DNA of 64,000 nucleotides from PBB1 sp043738425 (GTDB lineage Bacteria; Pseudomonadota; Gammaproteobacteria; Burkholderiales; Burkholderiaceae_C). The position numbers were made by a program, and so were the translations under genes. This document shows, in pieces, positions 35,095-45,044 of the stretch. The notes beneath the pieces are model-generated. The model worked only from the letters and a program-made list of their open reading frames with translations, did not search any database and was not told the DNA's origin. Each line of letters opens with the position of its first letter. Within the stretch, counting starts at the first letter, position 1. Location of the stretch: NCBI GenBank assembly GCA_043738425.1, contig JAYUGJ010000040.1, forward strand, positions 21,250-85,249, read 5' to 3'.

Positions 35095-35557
35095 GAAGAG
35101 GCTCCTGAAATGGTGGTGGAAACAGTGGCGCAGAGGACTCGCGACTCGTTAACCATGCAGCTCAGGCAATGCTGGCCAAGTGCTGGCGCAAGTTCACCGT
35201 GTAGCGCCGAATGCCATGAGCGACAGCCGGACCGTGGTGCTTGCGGGAGCGGTGTGACTGCATCGAAGCACCCACGAAGCGGTCGGTGTTGACAGCTTTT
35301 CGACATCCCGAACGGCTTATGCAAACGCCGTACCAAGTCAGCGCGGCGAAACCAACAATGTGTTGGCCAAAGCCGATGTCGTTACAGCCGAAAGCACGGC
35401 GTGCCCGGCATCTGGGCGCGCAACGTCAAGCGATCACAACGCCACCCGATGACTCCATCAGATGCCTGAATCAGTGCATGACCGGCACCCGATGCACCTC
35501 GAACATGCGCGACACCATCGCGCTAAAAATTCAAATAACCATGCGTTGAAAAACGTG
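35095..35557. other. Non-coding region upstream of the porin and tubulin-like operon
   Basis: About 460 bp with no convincing gene in any frame. It should carry the porin promoter on the minus strand, but I see no clear -35/-10 pair. The plus-strand promoter of the tubulin-like operon begins at its right edge. Confidence 0.6.
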
Positions 35558-35586
35558 TTGACACGCAGGAATCAACCGCCTATCTT
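35558..35586 (+). promoter_or_regulatory. Promoter of the tubulin-like operon
   Basis: TTGACA at 35558-35563, 17 bp, then TATCTT at 35581-35586, a near-consensus sigma-70 promoter. Transcription would start near 35593, giving a leader of about 180 nt. It resembles the amidase promoter, which also has TTGACA and a TTCG sequence after the -10. Confidence 0.8.
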
Positions 35587-35592
35587 TCGCCC

Positions 35593-35759
35593 AAGTCAAC
35601 GACAACAGCAGACCACCAAACCGGTCATCTGTCGCCTCTGGCTCAATCAGTGATCTACTAATTTCGCCCCTCCGAACGCATCGAACCTGCAACAACGCAG
35701 ACCGATCGCAAAGCACCAAAGCTCACCAAAGACGAATCGTCTCTGGTGGGTTTTTTTTT
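35593..35759 (+). promoter_or_regulatory. Leader with intrinsic terminator before the tubulin-like operon
   Basis: At 35722-35750 a stem with 12 of 13 pairs (CTCACC...GACG, loop AAT, CGTC...GGTGGG) is followed by nine T (35751-35759), only 12 bp before the ATG at 35772. No plus-strand gene lies upstream that it could serve, so it acts as an attenuator. The leader starts with AACGACAACA (35598-35607), also present in the amidase leader (29878-29887), and contains AATTTCGC (35660-35667), also shared (29866-29873), though in the opposite order. Confidence 0.85.
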
Positions 35760-35771
35760 GGGTTGAATTTC

Positions 35772-37427
35772 ATGGCAACGACCGCAGGAATTGACTTGAT
35801 GCGCGGCCGCCCGACGTTGGCGGCAGGCACGACCGAGGCCAAGCTACAGCAACGAAAACTCGACGCGCTCAAGCGCGGCGTTCACCGTGTCGTCGATGCC
35901 GAATCGCTGCCCTTCGGTGTGCACATCATCGGCATTGGTGGTGCAGGCGCGGGCGTGGTGGAGCGTGTGCTGCACGACGCGCCCGCCGACCTGCTGGCCA
36001 ACGCAGGCTCGCGCTTGAGCGCACTGGCAATTGATATCGGAGGCGACAGCGGCGCGGCAATGAACGCGATCCATGCGCACGCCGCGAAATTTGATTCCTC
36101 CCGTACGCACATCGACACCATTGCGTTGGACATTGCGCAAGCCGACGCCTTGTCAACCGGTCTGGAAAGTTACCGACGCTTCCTCGACCTTGAATATCCG
36201 ATGCGGCAAAGCGACGCGCCGTTTCGGTCGTGGCTGGCTGCTGCATCGGCGCTACCGGCGGCAAATGAGCCGCTGCCTCGCGCGGTGGCCAAGGCCATCT
36301 ACGGGCTGGCGTTTTACGACGGCGAGAGGCCACTGGCCGCGGCATTGAAACGTTTCGCCACCAGCACCACTGCCACTGCAGGCGATGCGGTGGTGTGCAT
36401 CGTGTTCGGCCTGGGCGGCGGCACCGGCAGCGGTATCGCTGTAGACCTGGCACGGCACCTTTCCACCGGCATCTTCGGTCGCCGCGTATTGGTGATGGGC
36501 ATCGGCATCGCGCCATGTGCGGGCGACGTTGCGGCACATCGTGGCGCACAGCTGTTCACTGTGTTCAACGAGCTCGACGCGCTGTGCGACGAAGCGCAAA
36601 ACCGCGGTGTGGTGCAAGCCTGCGGCGACATGTACAAAAACCCGTTTACGGCGGGTTTCCTGGTCGCACCGCAACAAGCTTTTTTCGCGCAAACAGGAGA
36701 CCTTGCCGCGACGCATTCGGCCATCGACCACGCGATAGCCCAATTGCTCACACACCGACACGGCGCAAATTTGTGGGAAGTGCTGCGGCTGTTGAACTGG
36801 GTGGCTGCGCCATCGACCCAGCACTCGGCCGCACGCACACCGTGGGGCGCGAAGTGGATGCACATGTTGGGTGCCAGCGAGCTTGCACACGAGCCCGGCG
36901 ATACAGCGAAGTTGTTGCGTCAAGGTTTTGGTTTGTTGCCGAGCTACGCACCGGAATTTATCGAAATGCGCGTCGCCGGGGATGCGCCGCAGGCCAGCCT
37001 GTGGGCTGGCGCACTGGACGCGGTGTTTGCGCCCGAAGTGCCGACCCAGGTGGCCACCGGTGGCCCGACTGGCACGCTGCAGTTTGTGTTGCCGCGCGTC
37101 GCCAAGTCGGAATTGGCGGATTTCTTTTCCTCACGGGCCGCCTACGACCAGTTGCCGCCTGACGCCCGGGTGATGGTGCACTCGTTGTTGCTTGAACGTG
37201 GTGTGGTGCTGTGTGAGCCATCGGTACGCATTGCCGGCATGGCAGGAGCCAGCCTGCCTGGCAGCGACGGTTGGGTCGGCGTGCCGCTGGACGCTATGCG
37301 CGGCCCGCCCGCACCGGCCGACCAACCCGCGACATCAGCGACCACCGTACCAGCCGTCACACCAGCCGCCACACCAGCGACCACGCAGCTGACCACCCCA
37401 CCACCGGAGAAAACCTATGCCACTTGA
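35772..37427 (+). CDS. FtsZ/tubulin-like GTPase A
   Basis: 551 residues from the ATG at 35772; a TTG at 35763 is the alternative. A phosphate-binding start H-I-I-G-I-G-G-A-G-A-G-V-V-E-R-V-L (about 51-67) matches FtsZ loop T1. The tubulin signature loop T4 is intact as G-L-G-G-G-T-G-S-G (213-221) and is followed by V-D-L-A-R-H-L-S. It is much larger than FtsZ (about 380). An insertion of about 100 residues separates T1 and T4, and the C-terminus is a Thr/Pro-rich tail. I cannot identify the catalytic T7 Asp with confidence. Paralogous to the protein at 37858 (shared R-H-L-S, N-[ED]-L-D, N/S-P-F-T-[AG]-G-F). Divergent FtsZ-like families in Proteobacteria have been noted by comparative genomics, without known function. 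First gene of the operon. Confidence 0.85.
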   Translation: MATTAGIDLMRGRPTLAAGTTEAKLQQRKLDALKRGVHRVVDAESLPFGVHIIGIGGAGAGVVERVLHDAPADLLANAGSRLSALAIDIGGDSGAAMNAIHAHAAKFDSSRTHIDTIALDIAQADALSTGLESYRRFLDLEYPMRQSDAPFRSWLAAASALPAANEPLPRAVAKAIYGLAFYDGERPLAAALKRFATSTTATAGDAVVCIVFGLGGGTGSGIAVDLARHLSTGIFGRRVLVMGIGIAPCAGDVAAHRGAQLFTVFNELDALCDEAQNRGVVQACGDMYKNPFTAGFLVAPQQAFFAQTGDLAATHSAIDHAIAQLLTHRHGANLWEVLRLLNWVAAPSTQHSAARTPWGAKWMHMLGASELAHEPGDTAKLLRQGFGLLPSYAPEFIEMRVAGDAPQASLWAGALDAVFAPEVPTQVATGGPTGTLQFVLPRVAKSELADFFSSRAAYDQLPPDARVMVHSLLLERGVVLCEPSVRIAGMAGASLPGSDGWVGVPLDAMRGPPAPADQPATSATTVPAVTPAATPATTQLTTPPPEKTYAT

Positions 37428-37743
37428 TTGGAATGCCGTCAAAGCCAAGTACGGACAAGGATTCATGGTGCCCACGGTTGCGGGTGGCAAATTTTTGAAA
37501 GTCACCAAGGTCGACGACGAGGCAGTGCACATCGAGTCACCCATCTGGCTGGCGAAATTGCACCGCGTGAATCTGGAAAAAGGCGTGGCGCTGATCGAAG
37601 ACGGAACGATCTCGCGTGACCCGGGTTTGTTTGTCGAGGACTACATGTTGTATGTCGCCAATGAGCGCGCCACTTCGGTAGCTCACATATTGCGCGACCT
37701 GCACATCCTCGATCAAACCGAAACGTTTTCGATTCGATGTTGA
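37417..37743 (+). CDS. Small conserved-looking partner of the tubulin-like proteins
   Basis: 108 residues from an ATG with GGAG about 8 bases upstream, overlapping the end of GTPase A by 11 bp. No family is recognised. It is soluble, with alternating charged and hydrophobic strands: the N-terminal half looks beta-rich (F-M-V-P-T-V-A-G-G-K-F-L-K-V-T-K-V) and the C-terminal half has a helix before I-L-D-Q-T-E-T-F. There is no signal or membrane segment. The overlap with GTPase A and its position between the two GTPases make an adaptor or polymer-binding role likely (inference). Confidence 0.8.
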   Translation: MPLDWNAVKAKYGQGFMVPTVAGGKFLKVTKVDDEAVHIESPIWLAKLHRVNLEKGVALIEDGTISRDPGLFVEDYMLYVANERATSVAHILRDLHILDQTETFSIRC

Positions 37744-37857
37744 TGCCGCACAGCCAGCCCCGGTCGCTGCGAATCCGGCGATCTCTTATGCGTTCGTTTT
37801 CACTCAATCGCTCTCTTTGCCATCCCCACTGACCCACCCACCACAGGAGCTACTGAA

Positions 37858-39546
37858 ATGACCAGTTCATCTATGTACAACAGCGCCACCGGCGTACAAG
37901 CGCCGCACTGTCTACACGCCATCGGCATCGGCCGCACCGGCGCGGTCTACATTGAGGCGCTGCTGCGCACCGGCGAGGCCGAAGACATGTTGGCCGATTC
38001 ACGCGCCACGCTGGCCGTCATGGTGGTCGACATCGGCGACCAAGACATGGGCGTGGTGACCGACTACGCCAATTCATTCAGGAAGCGACTGGAGTCGCGC
38101 GGCATTCCACTCGATCGTTTCCAGTTCCAGGCCATCGCGCTGCCGGTGCCTGCGAAAGACGAATTCTTTGAAGGCCTGAACCGCACCCGCGAGTTTTTGA
38201 AGCTCGAGTACCCGCGCTACTACTGGAATCCGAACTTCGAGTCGTATGTGCCGCACAGCGTCAAGATGCCTACCGCCGGCGAACACATTCCACGCATCAT
38301 CGCCAAAGGTATTTACGCCAACGCGTACTACTCGGGTGAAAAACCTCTCGATGTGGCGCTGCGTAAGTTTGTCGATCAAGTCGAAAAGGCACAGTTGCCT
38401 TCGATGGTGCTGATGTCCTTCGCCATCGCCGGCGGCACCGGCAGCGGCATGGTGATGGACATGGCGCGGCACCTGTCGAACGTCAAGCTGGGTCGCCGTA
38501 TTCCGGTGATCGGTGTAGGCCAATTGCCGCACACCGGTGACGCCGAGTACTACAACAACGCGGCGACTTACACCACCTTGAACGACCTCGACTGCATGCT
38601 CGACGACGACAAGAACGGCGGCGTCACCGCGGTGTGGGGCGACCTGTATCGCAGCCCGTTTACCGGTGGATTTTTTGTCGTCAACCCAGAGCAAAGCTGG
38701 GAGCGGTTGTCGGCGTACACCACCACCGGCTTGAAGGAAGTGCGGCAAAGCTTCAAGCAGTTGGTGACCAACCGATTTGTTGCCGATTCGTTCATGCGTT
38801 TTGCGGTACTCGACAGCGGCAGGGTGTTGTTTCGTGCGTTGCGACCCGCGGGTTTCACCGGCGCGCCGCACGAAACGCTGTCGTCGAAGTCACGCAGCTG
38901 GACGCTGTTCGACGTGGCAAAACTTACCCATCCAGGTGTGCAGGTGCTGCCTGGCGAAGCTGGCTCAAAGTGGGACTCGGTCATCTCGCAGTGGATCGAA
39001 TTCGTACCGAAGTACAGCGGCCTGAAGGAAGGTTTCAAAACCGACTACGCAGAAGTGCATGTGCACGCATCGCGCGACATGGGTTTCGATCTGATGAGCA
39101 AAGGCTTCAAAGACATGGTCACCAAAGACTATTTGTTGCCCAACGACTCGACCTATCAAACCTACAACCATGAGTTCTTCGACGCGTTGACGGCATACGC
39201 GAACGTCATCCTGCCGGGAGTCGCAAAAACCGACCTGACCGCGTTTTGGGAAAGTCAGAAAACTTACGACAAGCTCGAGTGGGAAGCCAAGCTGTACGAG
39301 CACGGCTGGCTGATCGATATGGGCCCGATGTTGTCGGAGCCGGCCATTCGGTTCGAAGGCATGGCGGGCGAATGCATTTGGGGCTGCGCCTGCTGGGTGG
39401 TGGTGCCGTATGACCAGCTGCGCGGCGACAAGCTGCCACCGCCGAACCGCAAAGTCATCATGGAAGAAGGCATCGCGATGATGACCAAAACCGTGGTGAA
39501 AACGCCGGGCGGCGAAGCCAAGAAAGCCGCCAAAGCACACGCGTAA
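37858..39546 (+). CDS. FtsZ/tubulin-like GTPase B
   Basis: 562 residues from an ATG with AGGAG 8 bases upstream. T1 is altered (A-I-G-I-G-R-T-G-A, 21-29), but T4 is intact (A-G-G-T-G-S-G, 191-197) and followed by M-D-M-A-R-H-L-S as in GTPase A. It lacks the roughly 30-residue N-terminal extension and the Thr/Pro tail of A. The C-terminal half has a C-I-W-G-C-A-C cluster near residue 500. Two unequal subunits suggest a heteropolymer, as in alpha/beta tubulin or BtubA/BtubB, but that is inference. No membrane segment. Confidence 0.85.
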   Translation: MTSSSMYNSATGVQAPHCLHAIGIGRTGAVYIEALLRTGEAEDMLADSRATLAVMVVDIGDQDMGVVTDYANSFRKRLESRGIPLDRFQFQAIALPVPAKDEFFEGLNRTREFLKLEYPRYYWNPNFESYVPHSVKMPTAGEHIPRIIAKGIYANAYYSGEKPLDVALRKFVDQVEKAQLPSMVLMSFAIAGGTGSGMVMDMARHLSNVKLGRRIPVIGVGQLPHTGDAEYYNNAATYTTLNDLDCMLDDDKNGGVTAVWGDLYRSPFTGGFFVVNPEQSWERLSAYTTTGLKEVRQSFKQLVTNRFVADSFMRFAVLDSGRVLFRALRPAGFTGAPHETLSSKSRSWTLFDVAKLTHPGVQVLPGEAGSKWDSVISQWIEFVPKYSGLKEGFKTDYAEVHVHASRDMGFDLMSKGFKDMVTKDYLLPNDSTYQTYNHEFFDALTAYANVILPGVAKTDLTAFWESQKTYDKLEWEAKLYEHGWLIDMGPMLSEPAIRFEGMAGECIWGCACWVVVPYDQLRGDKLPPPNRKVIMEEGIAMMTKTVVKTPGGEAKKAAKAHA

Positions 39547-39558
39547 AAACGGTTGCAT

Positions 39559-39587
39559 ACCCCCGCGTGCCCAACCGGGGCGGGGGT
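39559..39587 (+). terminator. Hairpin after GTPase B
   Basis: ACCCCCGC (39559-39566) pairs with GCGGGGGT (39580-39587) and is followed by TT only. It may reduce read-through from the GTPase genes into the MoxR-VWA pair rather than stop it. Confidence 0.5.
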
Positions 39588-39644
39588 TTGCGCAGCCCAC
39601 CAGTTAACAGTTATTGGCCAAGCCATTGGGCAAACAGGACACCC

Positions 39645-40456
<812 letters not shown>

Positions 40457-40460
<4 letters not shown>

Positions 40461-42553
40461 GCCTGCGGCCCGATCCGATCAGTCGGTCGGCAACGATCGT
40501 CGCGCGCTTGCCGCAAGGCCTGTCGAACGCGCAGTTAACCGACGAGCCAGATGTGTTCAACACTCCGCTGACTGGACGGCGACTGGCCGTGTTGCGCGAC
40601 ATGCACCGCGCCACGCACGATGCACTGCTCGCGGCTTTGCCCGACTTGCGTGACGCGCTGACCAGCGCAGCCGATGTGGCAGCGCTCACCGATTTGCTGG
40701 CCCAGGTGGCCACCGAATCAGCGGAGTCGGCACTGGCGCTGGCCGAGCGGCTTGGCGCTGAGCCCGCTGCGGTTGCCGACCTGACTGGCCTGCGCAAGTG
40801 GGCGCTGTACGGCTTGCAGCGGCACCGCAACGATGCGCCGCAGCGCTTGCACTTCTTTCAATATGAAGACCCGCTGCTGTTCGGCGACCAGTGCACTGAG
40901 ACCGACAGCGCGCACTTGCTGAGTCACCGCGAGACGCTGCAACACTACCTGGACGGATTCGGTGCGACCGGCTTTCAGATCGAACTGCATGAGCCGCAAC
41001 CGGCCGCGCTCGCGCCACCAGCGGTTGCTGTCGACGCCAAGTGCGCAGATGGCGTCGTGCGGTTTCCCCGCCGCAGTGCTGGCGTAGCCGCTGACCAACG
41101 CAGCGTGCTGTACCGCGCGGCGGCTGCGCATGCCGCTGCACACCTGCGCCATTCACGCCTTGCGCAACCGGCGGGCAATCGGCGGCCGATGCTGCTCGCG
41201 TTGATCGGGCTGGTTGAAGACGCCCGCGTTGAGCACTTGATGGCGAACGAGTTTCCCGGTTTGCGCGCACTGTGGGGGCGGTTTCACACCGCTTGCAAAC
41301 AAAGCGCCGGTTTCGAGTTTGCCGGTTTGACCGCACGCCTTGCGCGGGCGCTGCACGACCCGAGCTACCTCGATGCGAACGAATGGGTCGACGGCGGCCG
41401 ACAAATGTTCAACGACGCCGTCGCCACCAACCCGGACGACGCGGCGGCGTTTGAAAAAATTGGCCGCCAGCTTGCCATCGGCATCGAAAAAATGCGGCTG
41501 TCGATGCCACCGAGTTTCCGCATTCAGCCCTGCTACCGCGACGACAACGCGCTGCTGTGGGACCACAACCCCACGGTCGCCGACGACGAACGCACCAGCG
41601 TTGAAATTCAAAATGTCGAACTGCGCACGGTGGCCGAACTACCGCCTGAGCCGCAACAAATCGAGGTCGACTTTCGACTGCGCACGCGACACCCTGAATG
41701 GGACTGTCGACTCGACGCGCTGCGTGAAGACTGGACCACGGTGATCGAGCCGGCGCTGCGCGAACGCCAACCCAGCGCCGTCGCGTCGGCTGCGGTACGC
41801 CACCGCAAAACCGGGCAACAACGCACGCCCGATCGGTCCGTGCGGCTGACACGTCTGGCCGAAGGCGACGAGCTCGACCTGAACGCGGCGGTCGCCAATG
41901 CCATCGACCAACGTGCCCACGCCGTACCAGACGGTCGTATTTTTCGGCGCCACGGCAGACGCCGTCGATCGAGCGCGGTGCTGGTGCTGATGGACTTGTC
42001 CGAGTCGACGGGTCGGTTCGTGCCGGGCAGCTTTGTCACCGTCCTTGAAGTTGAAAAGCGCGCTGCGCGTGCCGTGGCCGAGGCACTTGACTGTGCGACT
42101 GATCGGGTGGCACTGCACGGCTTCTCATCGAACGGCCGCCATGAAGTGCACTACCAACATATCAAAGACTTCGACGAGCCGTTCGGCAGCGCGTCGCAGG
42201 CGCGGCTGTCGAATTTGCAGGGCCATTTGTCTACCCGCATGGGTGCGGCAGTGCGCCACGCCAGCACCTTGCTGGCCCGGCAAACCGCTGACCACAAAGT
42301 CATCGTGATGCTGACCGACGGTGAACCATCCGACGTCGATGCGCTGGAAGAAGACTATCTGGTGGAAGACGCCCGCCACGCGGTTACTACTGCAGCAGCG
42401 CTCGGCATCCGAACTTTTTGCCTGACGCTGGACCGCCACGCGGACGATTACGTGCGGCGTATTTTTGGTGCGCGAAATTATTTGATCGCCGACCGCGCCG
42501 CCAACTTCGCGGGCTACACCGGCCAAACCTTGATGAAGTTGATTGCGCAATGA
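40457..42553 (+). CDS. VWA-domain protein (NorD/CbbO-like), copy 2
   Basis: 698 residues from the GTG at 40457 (GTGA overlap with the ATPase stop). Helical N-terminal half, then a VWA domain with MIDAS D-L-S-E-S (Asp513), G-F-S-S-N-G-R-H-E-V, the S-T-R-M-G-A-A-V-R-H-A motif and T-D-G-E-P. It is longer at the N-terminus than copy 1 by about 100 residues and has none of its low-complexity runs, so copy 2 looks closer to the ancestral form. It pairs with the MoxR protein before it. Confidence 0.92.
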
Positions 42554-42584
42554 ACACCGCAACCGCGGTCAAACAGGAGAACCC

Positions 42585-43619
42585 ATGACTATCGACACAG
42601 CCAGTGCGTCTGACGTCGCCGTGAAGGCGGGCGCAGCAAAGCCTGCGGCACCTGCCGTTCACAAGGTGCCGGTAACCGTCATCACCGGTTACCTGGGCTC
42701 GGGGAAAACCACCCTGCTCAACCATCTCTTGTCGGGCCAAAAAGGCCGCAAGGTGGCGGTCATCGTGAATGAGTTCGGCGAGGTCGGCATCGACGGCCAG
42801 TTGATCATTGCCGACCAGGACGAGCAACTGATCGAGTTCAACAACGGCTGCCTGTGTTGCACCGTGCGCGGTGACTTGATCGACACCATCAGCAAACTGC
42901 AAGAGCGCGCCGATTCGCTGGACGCGATCGTGATCGAAACCACCGGCCTGGCCGACCCTGCACCGGTGGCGTCGACGTTTTTCATCTCCGACGAGATTCG
43001 TGCTTCGACCCGGCTGGATGCGTTTGTGACGGTGGTGGACGTCGTCAACCTAGAAAAAAATCTCGCGCAAAGCGTTGAAGCACAGGAACAGGTCGCGTTT
43101 GCCGACATCGTGTTGATCAACAAGATCGATCTAGCCAACCGCGAAGCCGTGGCGCGCATTGAGCGAAAAGTGCGCAGCCTGAATCCGCTGGCAACGATTC
43201 ACCACACTGACCATGGCGTGATCGATATCGATTTGATCTTGAATTCGAATGCGTTTCAGCTTGACGCAAAACTCCAGGTCGACCCGGAATTTTTGGCCGA
43301 CCACGAGCATGAGCACGATCCCGAAATCGTCTCGTTCGTGTTGCGCGAAACGCGGCCGATCGACATGAACAAGTTCACCTCGTGGATCAACCCACTGCTG
43401 CAGGCACAAGGCGACAACGTGCTGCGCACCAAGGGCGTGTTCAACGCACGCAGTTTCAATGAACGGGTGGTGTTCCAAAGCGTGCGCATGCTGACCACGA
43501 TGAACCGATTCAGCGCGTGGGAGGCGGACACAGCGCGCAAAAGCGAATATGTGGTGATCGGCCGCAAGCTCGATCAAGCCGTGTTCCAGCAAGGCTTCAG
43601 CAGCTGCGTAGCAAGCTGA
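42585..43619 (+). CDS. CobW/P47K-family metal-chaperone GTPase
   Basis: 344 residues from an ATG with CAGGAG upstream. P-loop G-Y-L-G-S-G-K-T (35-42), metal site C-L-C-C (89-92) in F-N-N-G-C-L-C-C-T-V-R-G-D-L, Walker B region E-T-T-G-L-A-D-P and N-K-I-D (179-182). A His-rich stretch D-H-E-H-E-H-D and the CobW C-terminal domain follow. COG0523 members deliver zinc, cobalt or iron to enzymes, for example nitrile hydratase. No obvious client metalloenzyme is encoded in this unit. The NiCoT permease that follows suggests nickel or cobalt. Confidence 0.93.
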   Translation: MTIDTASASDVAVKAGAAKPAAPAVHKVPVTVITGYLGSGKTTLLNHLLSGQKGRKVAVIVNEFGEVGIDGQLIIADQDEQLIEFNNGCLCCTVRGDLIDTISKLQERADSLDAIVIETTGLADPAPVASTFFISDEIRASTRLDAFVTVVDVVNLEKNLAQSVEAQEQVAFADIVLINKIDLANREAVARIERKVRSLNPLATIHHTDHGVIDIDLILNSNAFQLDAKLQVDPEFLADHEHEHDPEIVSFVLRETRPIDMNKFTSWINPLLQAQGDNVLRTKGVFNARSFNERVVFQSVRMLTTMNRFSAWEADTARKSEYVVIGRKLDQAVFQQGFSSCVAS

Positions 43620-43658
43620 ACCACAGCCAACCCGACGCAACTTTTTACAGGAGGCGAT

Positions 43659-44483
43659 ATGACTACCGAGTTCATTTCTTGGTCAGGGTTGGTGTTGATG
43701 TTCGTGCTGGGCCTGCGCCATGGGCTGGACCCGGACCACATCGCGTGCATCGACGGGCTGACCTGGCGCTCACTGAGCCACGCGCACAGCCACGCTCGGT
43801 GGATCGGCACCCTGTTCGCCATCGGCCACGGTTTGCTGGTCACCGTGATCGCAGTCGGTGTCAGCCAGGTCACGCGCAGTTGGAACGTGCCCGACGCGGT
43901 GGTGACCGTGTTTGGGTGGGTGCCCACCGCGCTGCTGCTGTTGGTGGGCAGCTTGAATCTGAAAATGCTGTTGGCGCGCCAACCCGGCTACGCCCCTACC
44001 GGCTGGAAGATCCGACTGATCCCGGCGCGGCTGCGCAACCACTCCAGCCCGTGGGCGGTGGTGTTGGTCGGCGTGTTGTTTGCCACCGTATTCGACACCG
44101 CGACACAAGCCTCGGCCTGGGGTTACGTCGCCAGCAACAAAGGCGGTGGCATGTGGGCAGCGTTGGTCGCCGGGCTGGTATTCACGCTGGGCATGGTCAT
44201 CACCGACACGCTGGACGGGCGCTTGATTTGTCGGATCAGTCGCGGAGCCGATGGCATCGCAACCGGCGCTCGCTACCGGCGCGCACTGGGTTGGTTGATC
44301 GTGGGCATTTCATACACGGTGGCGGCCTACAACATCGCCAAAGCGATCCTGCCCAGCGTGGAACTTGACGAGGTGGCGTTTTCACTAGCAGGCGGCAGCC
44401 TGATCGCGCTGATGGCGGGTGTGTTGCTGTGGATTGCGCGCCAACGCCGCCACCCGAGCAACCTGCGCTCGGTCGCCGACTGA
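43659..44483 (+). CDS. NiCoT-family nickel/cobalt permease
   Basis: 274 residues with about seven or eight membrane segments, AGGAGG 4 bases before the ATG. The family signature is R-H-G-L-D-P-D-H-I-A-C-I-D-G (20-33), variant of R-H-A-x-D-A-D-H-I. F-D-T-A-T-Q and G-M-V-I-T-D-T-L-D-G correspond to the other two NiCoT motifs. It imports Ni2+ or Co2+. With the CobW gene 39 bp upstream it makes a metal-supply module. Confidence 0.9.
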   Translation: MTTEFISWSGLVLMFVLGLRHGLDPDHIACIDGLTWRSLSHAHSHARWIGTLFAIGHGLLVTVIAVGVSQVTRSWNVPDAVVTVFGWVPTALLLLVGSLNLKMLLARQPGYAPTGWKIRLIPARLRNHSSPWAVVLVGVLFATVFDTATQASAWGYVASNKGGGMWAALVAGLVFTLGMVITDTLDGRLICRISRGADGIATGARYRRALGWLIVGISYTVAAYNIAKAILPSVELDEVAFSLAGGSLIALMAGVLLWIARQRRHPSNLRSVAD

Positions 44484-44494
44484 GGCCGTGCGAA

Positions 44495-44854
44495 GTGCGC
44501 AGGCTGCCGACCGACCCTGATCCGGTGTACGAGGTACACGTTTTTTGCTGCACCAACGAGCGACCCGCCACACACCGCCGCGGCTGTTGTTCACGCAAGT
44601 CGTCCGAGGTGCTGGCCAACTACATGTGCCGGCGCGGCATGGTCACCTCGCGCGGCATGCCGATCCGCATCAATTTGTCGGGCTGCTTGAACATGTGCGA
44701 GCACGGTCCGGTGATGGTGGTGTACCCCGAAGGCGTTTGGTACCACTACGAAACCGAAGCCGACATCGACGAAATCCTCGACCGGCACGTGCTGCGCGGT
44801 GAACGCGTACCGCGCCTGCTGATCACACCCGATCTGTCACGTATGCACCGCTGA
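44495..44854 (+). CDS. Thioredoxin-like 2Fe-2S ferredoxin
   Basis: 119 residues from a GTG at 44495 with TGAGG upstream, starting 11 bp after the permease stop. Cys18/19, Cys31/32, Cys64 and Cys68 (S-G-C-L-N-M-C-E-H-G-P-V-M-V-V-Y-P) follow the pattern of the 2Fe-2S proteins with a thioredoxin fold. H-V-F-C-C-T-N-E-R opens the domain. It could pass electrons to a reductase or play a role in metal or cofactor assembly. Last gene of the plus-strand run. Confidence 0.85.
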   Translation: MRRLPTDPDPVYEVHVFCCTNERPATHRRGCCSRKSSEVLANYMCRRGMVTSRGMPIRINLSGCLNMCEHGPVMVVYPEGVWYHYETEADIDEILDRHVLRGERVPRLLITPDLSRMHR

Positions 44855-44912
44855 ATTCCACGACAGGCGGGTAGGCGCGCCCGAACCGCGATCGACACCA
44901 CTTTCTCAACCC

Positions 44913-45004
44913 GCTGGTCCTGAGCCCGTCGAACGGTTTGGTTGCGCAGCCACCGAGCATCGATAGGTGTGCCCTTCGCCCGTCGAGGTGCTCAGCCCGA
45001 ACGG
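44913..45004. repeat. Two inverted REP-like elements between convergent operons
   Basis: One copy around 44915-44936 (GTCCTGAGCCCGTCGAACGG) and one in the opposite orientation at about 44974-45004, whose reverse strand reads CCGTTCGGGCTGAG then a TCGACGGGCGAAG part. Elements of this TTCG-GGCTGAG-TCGAA type are common in intergenic regions of Proteobacteria. They lie between two converging operons and could act as terminator or mRNA end. Confidence 0.6.
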
Positions 45005-45044
45005 CGTGACGGTCGAACGACCCGCGCCGCCATCGCGCCGCTGC

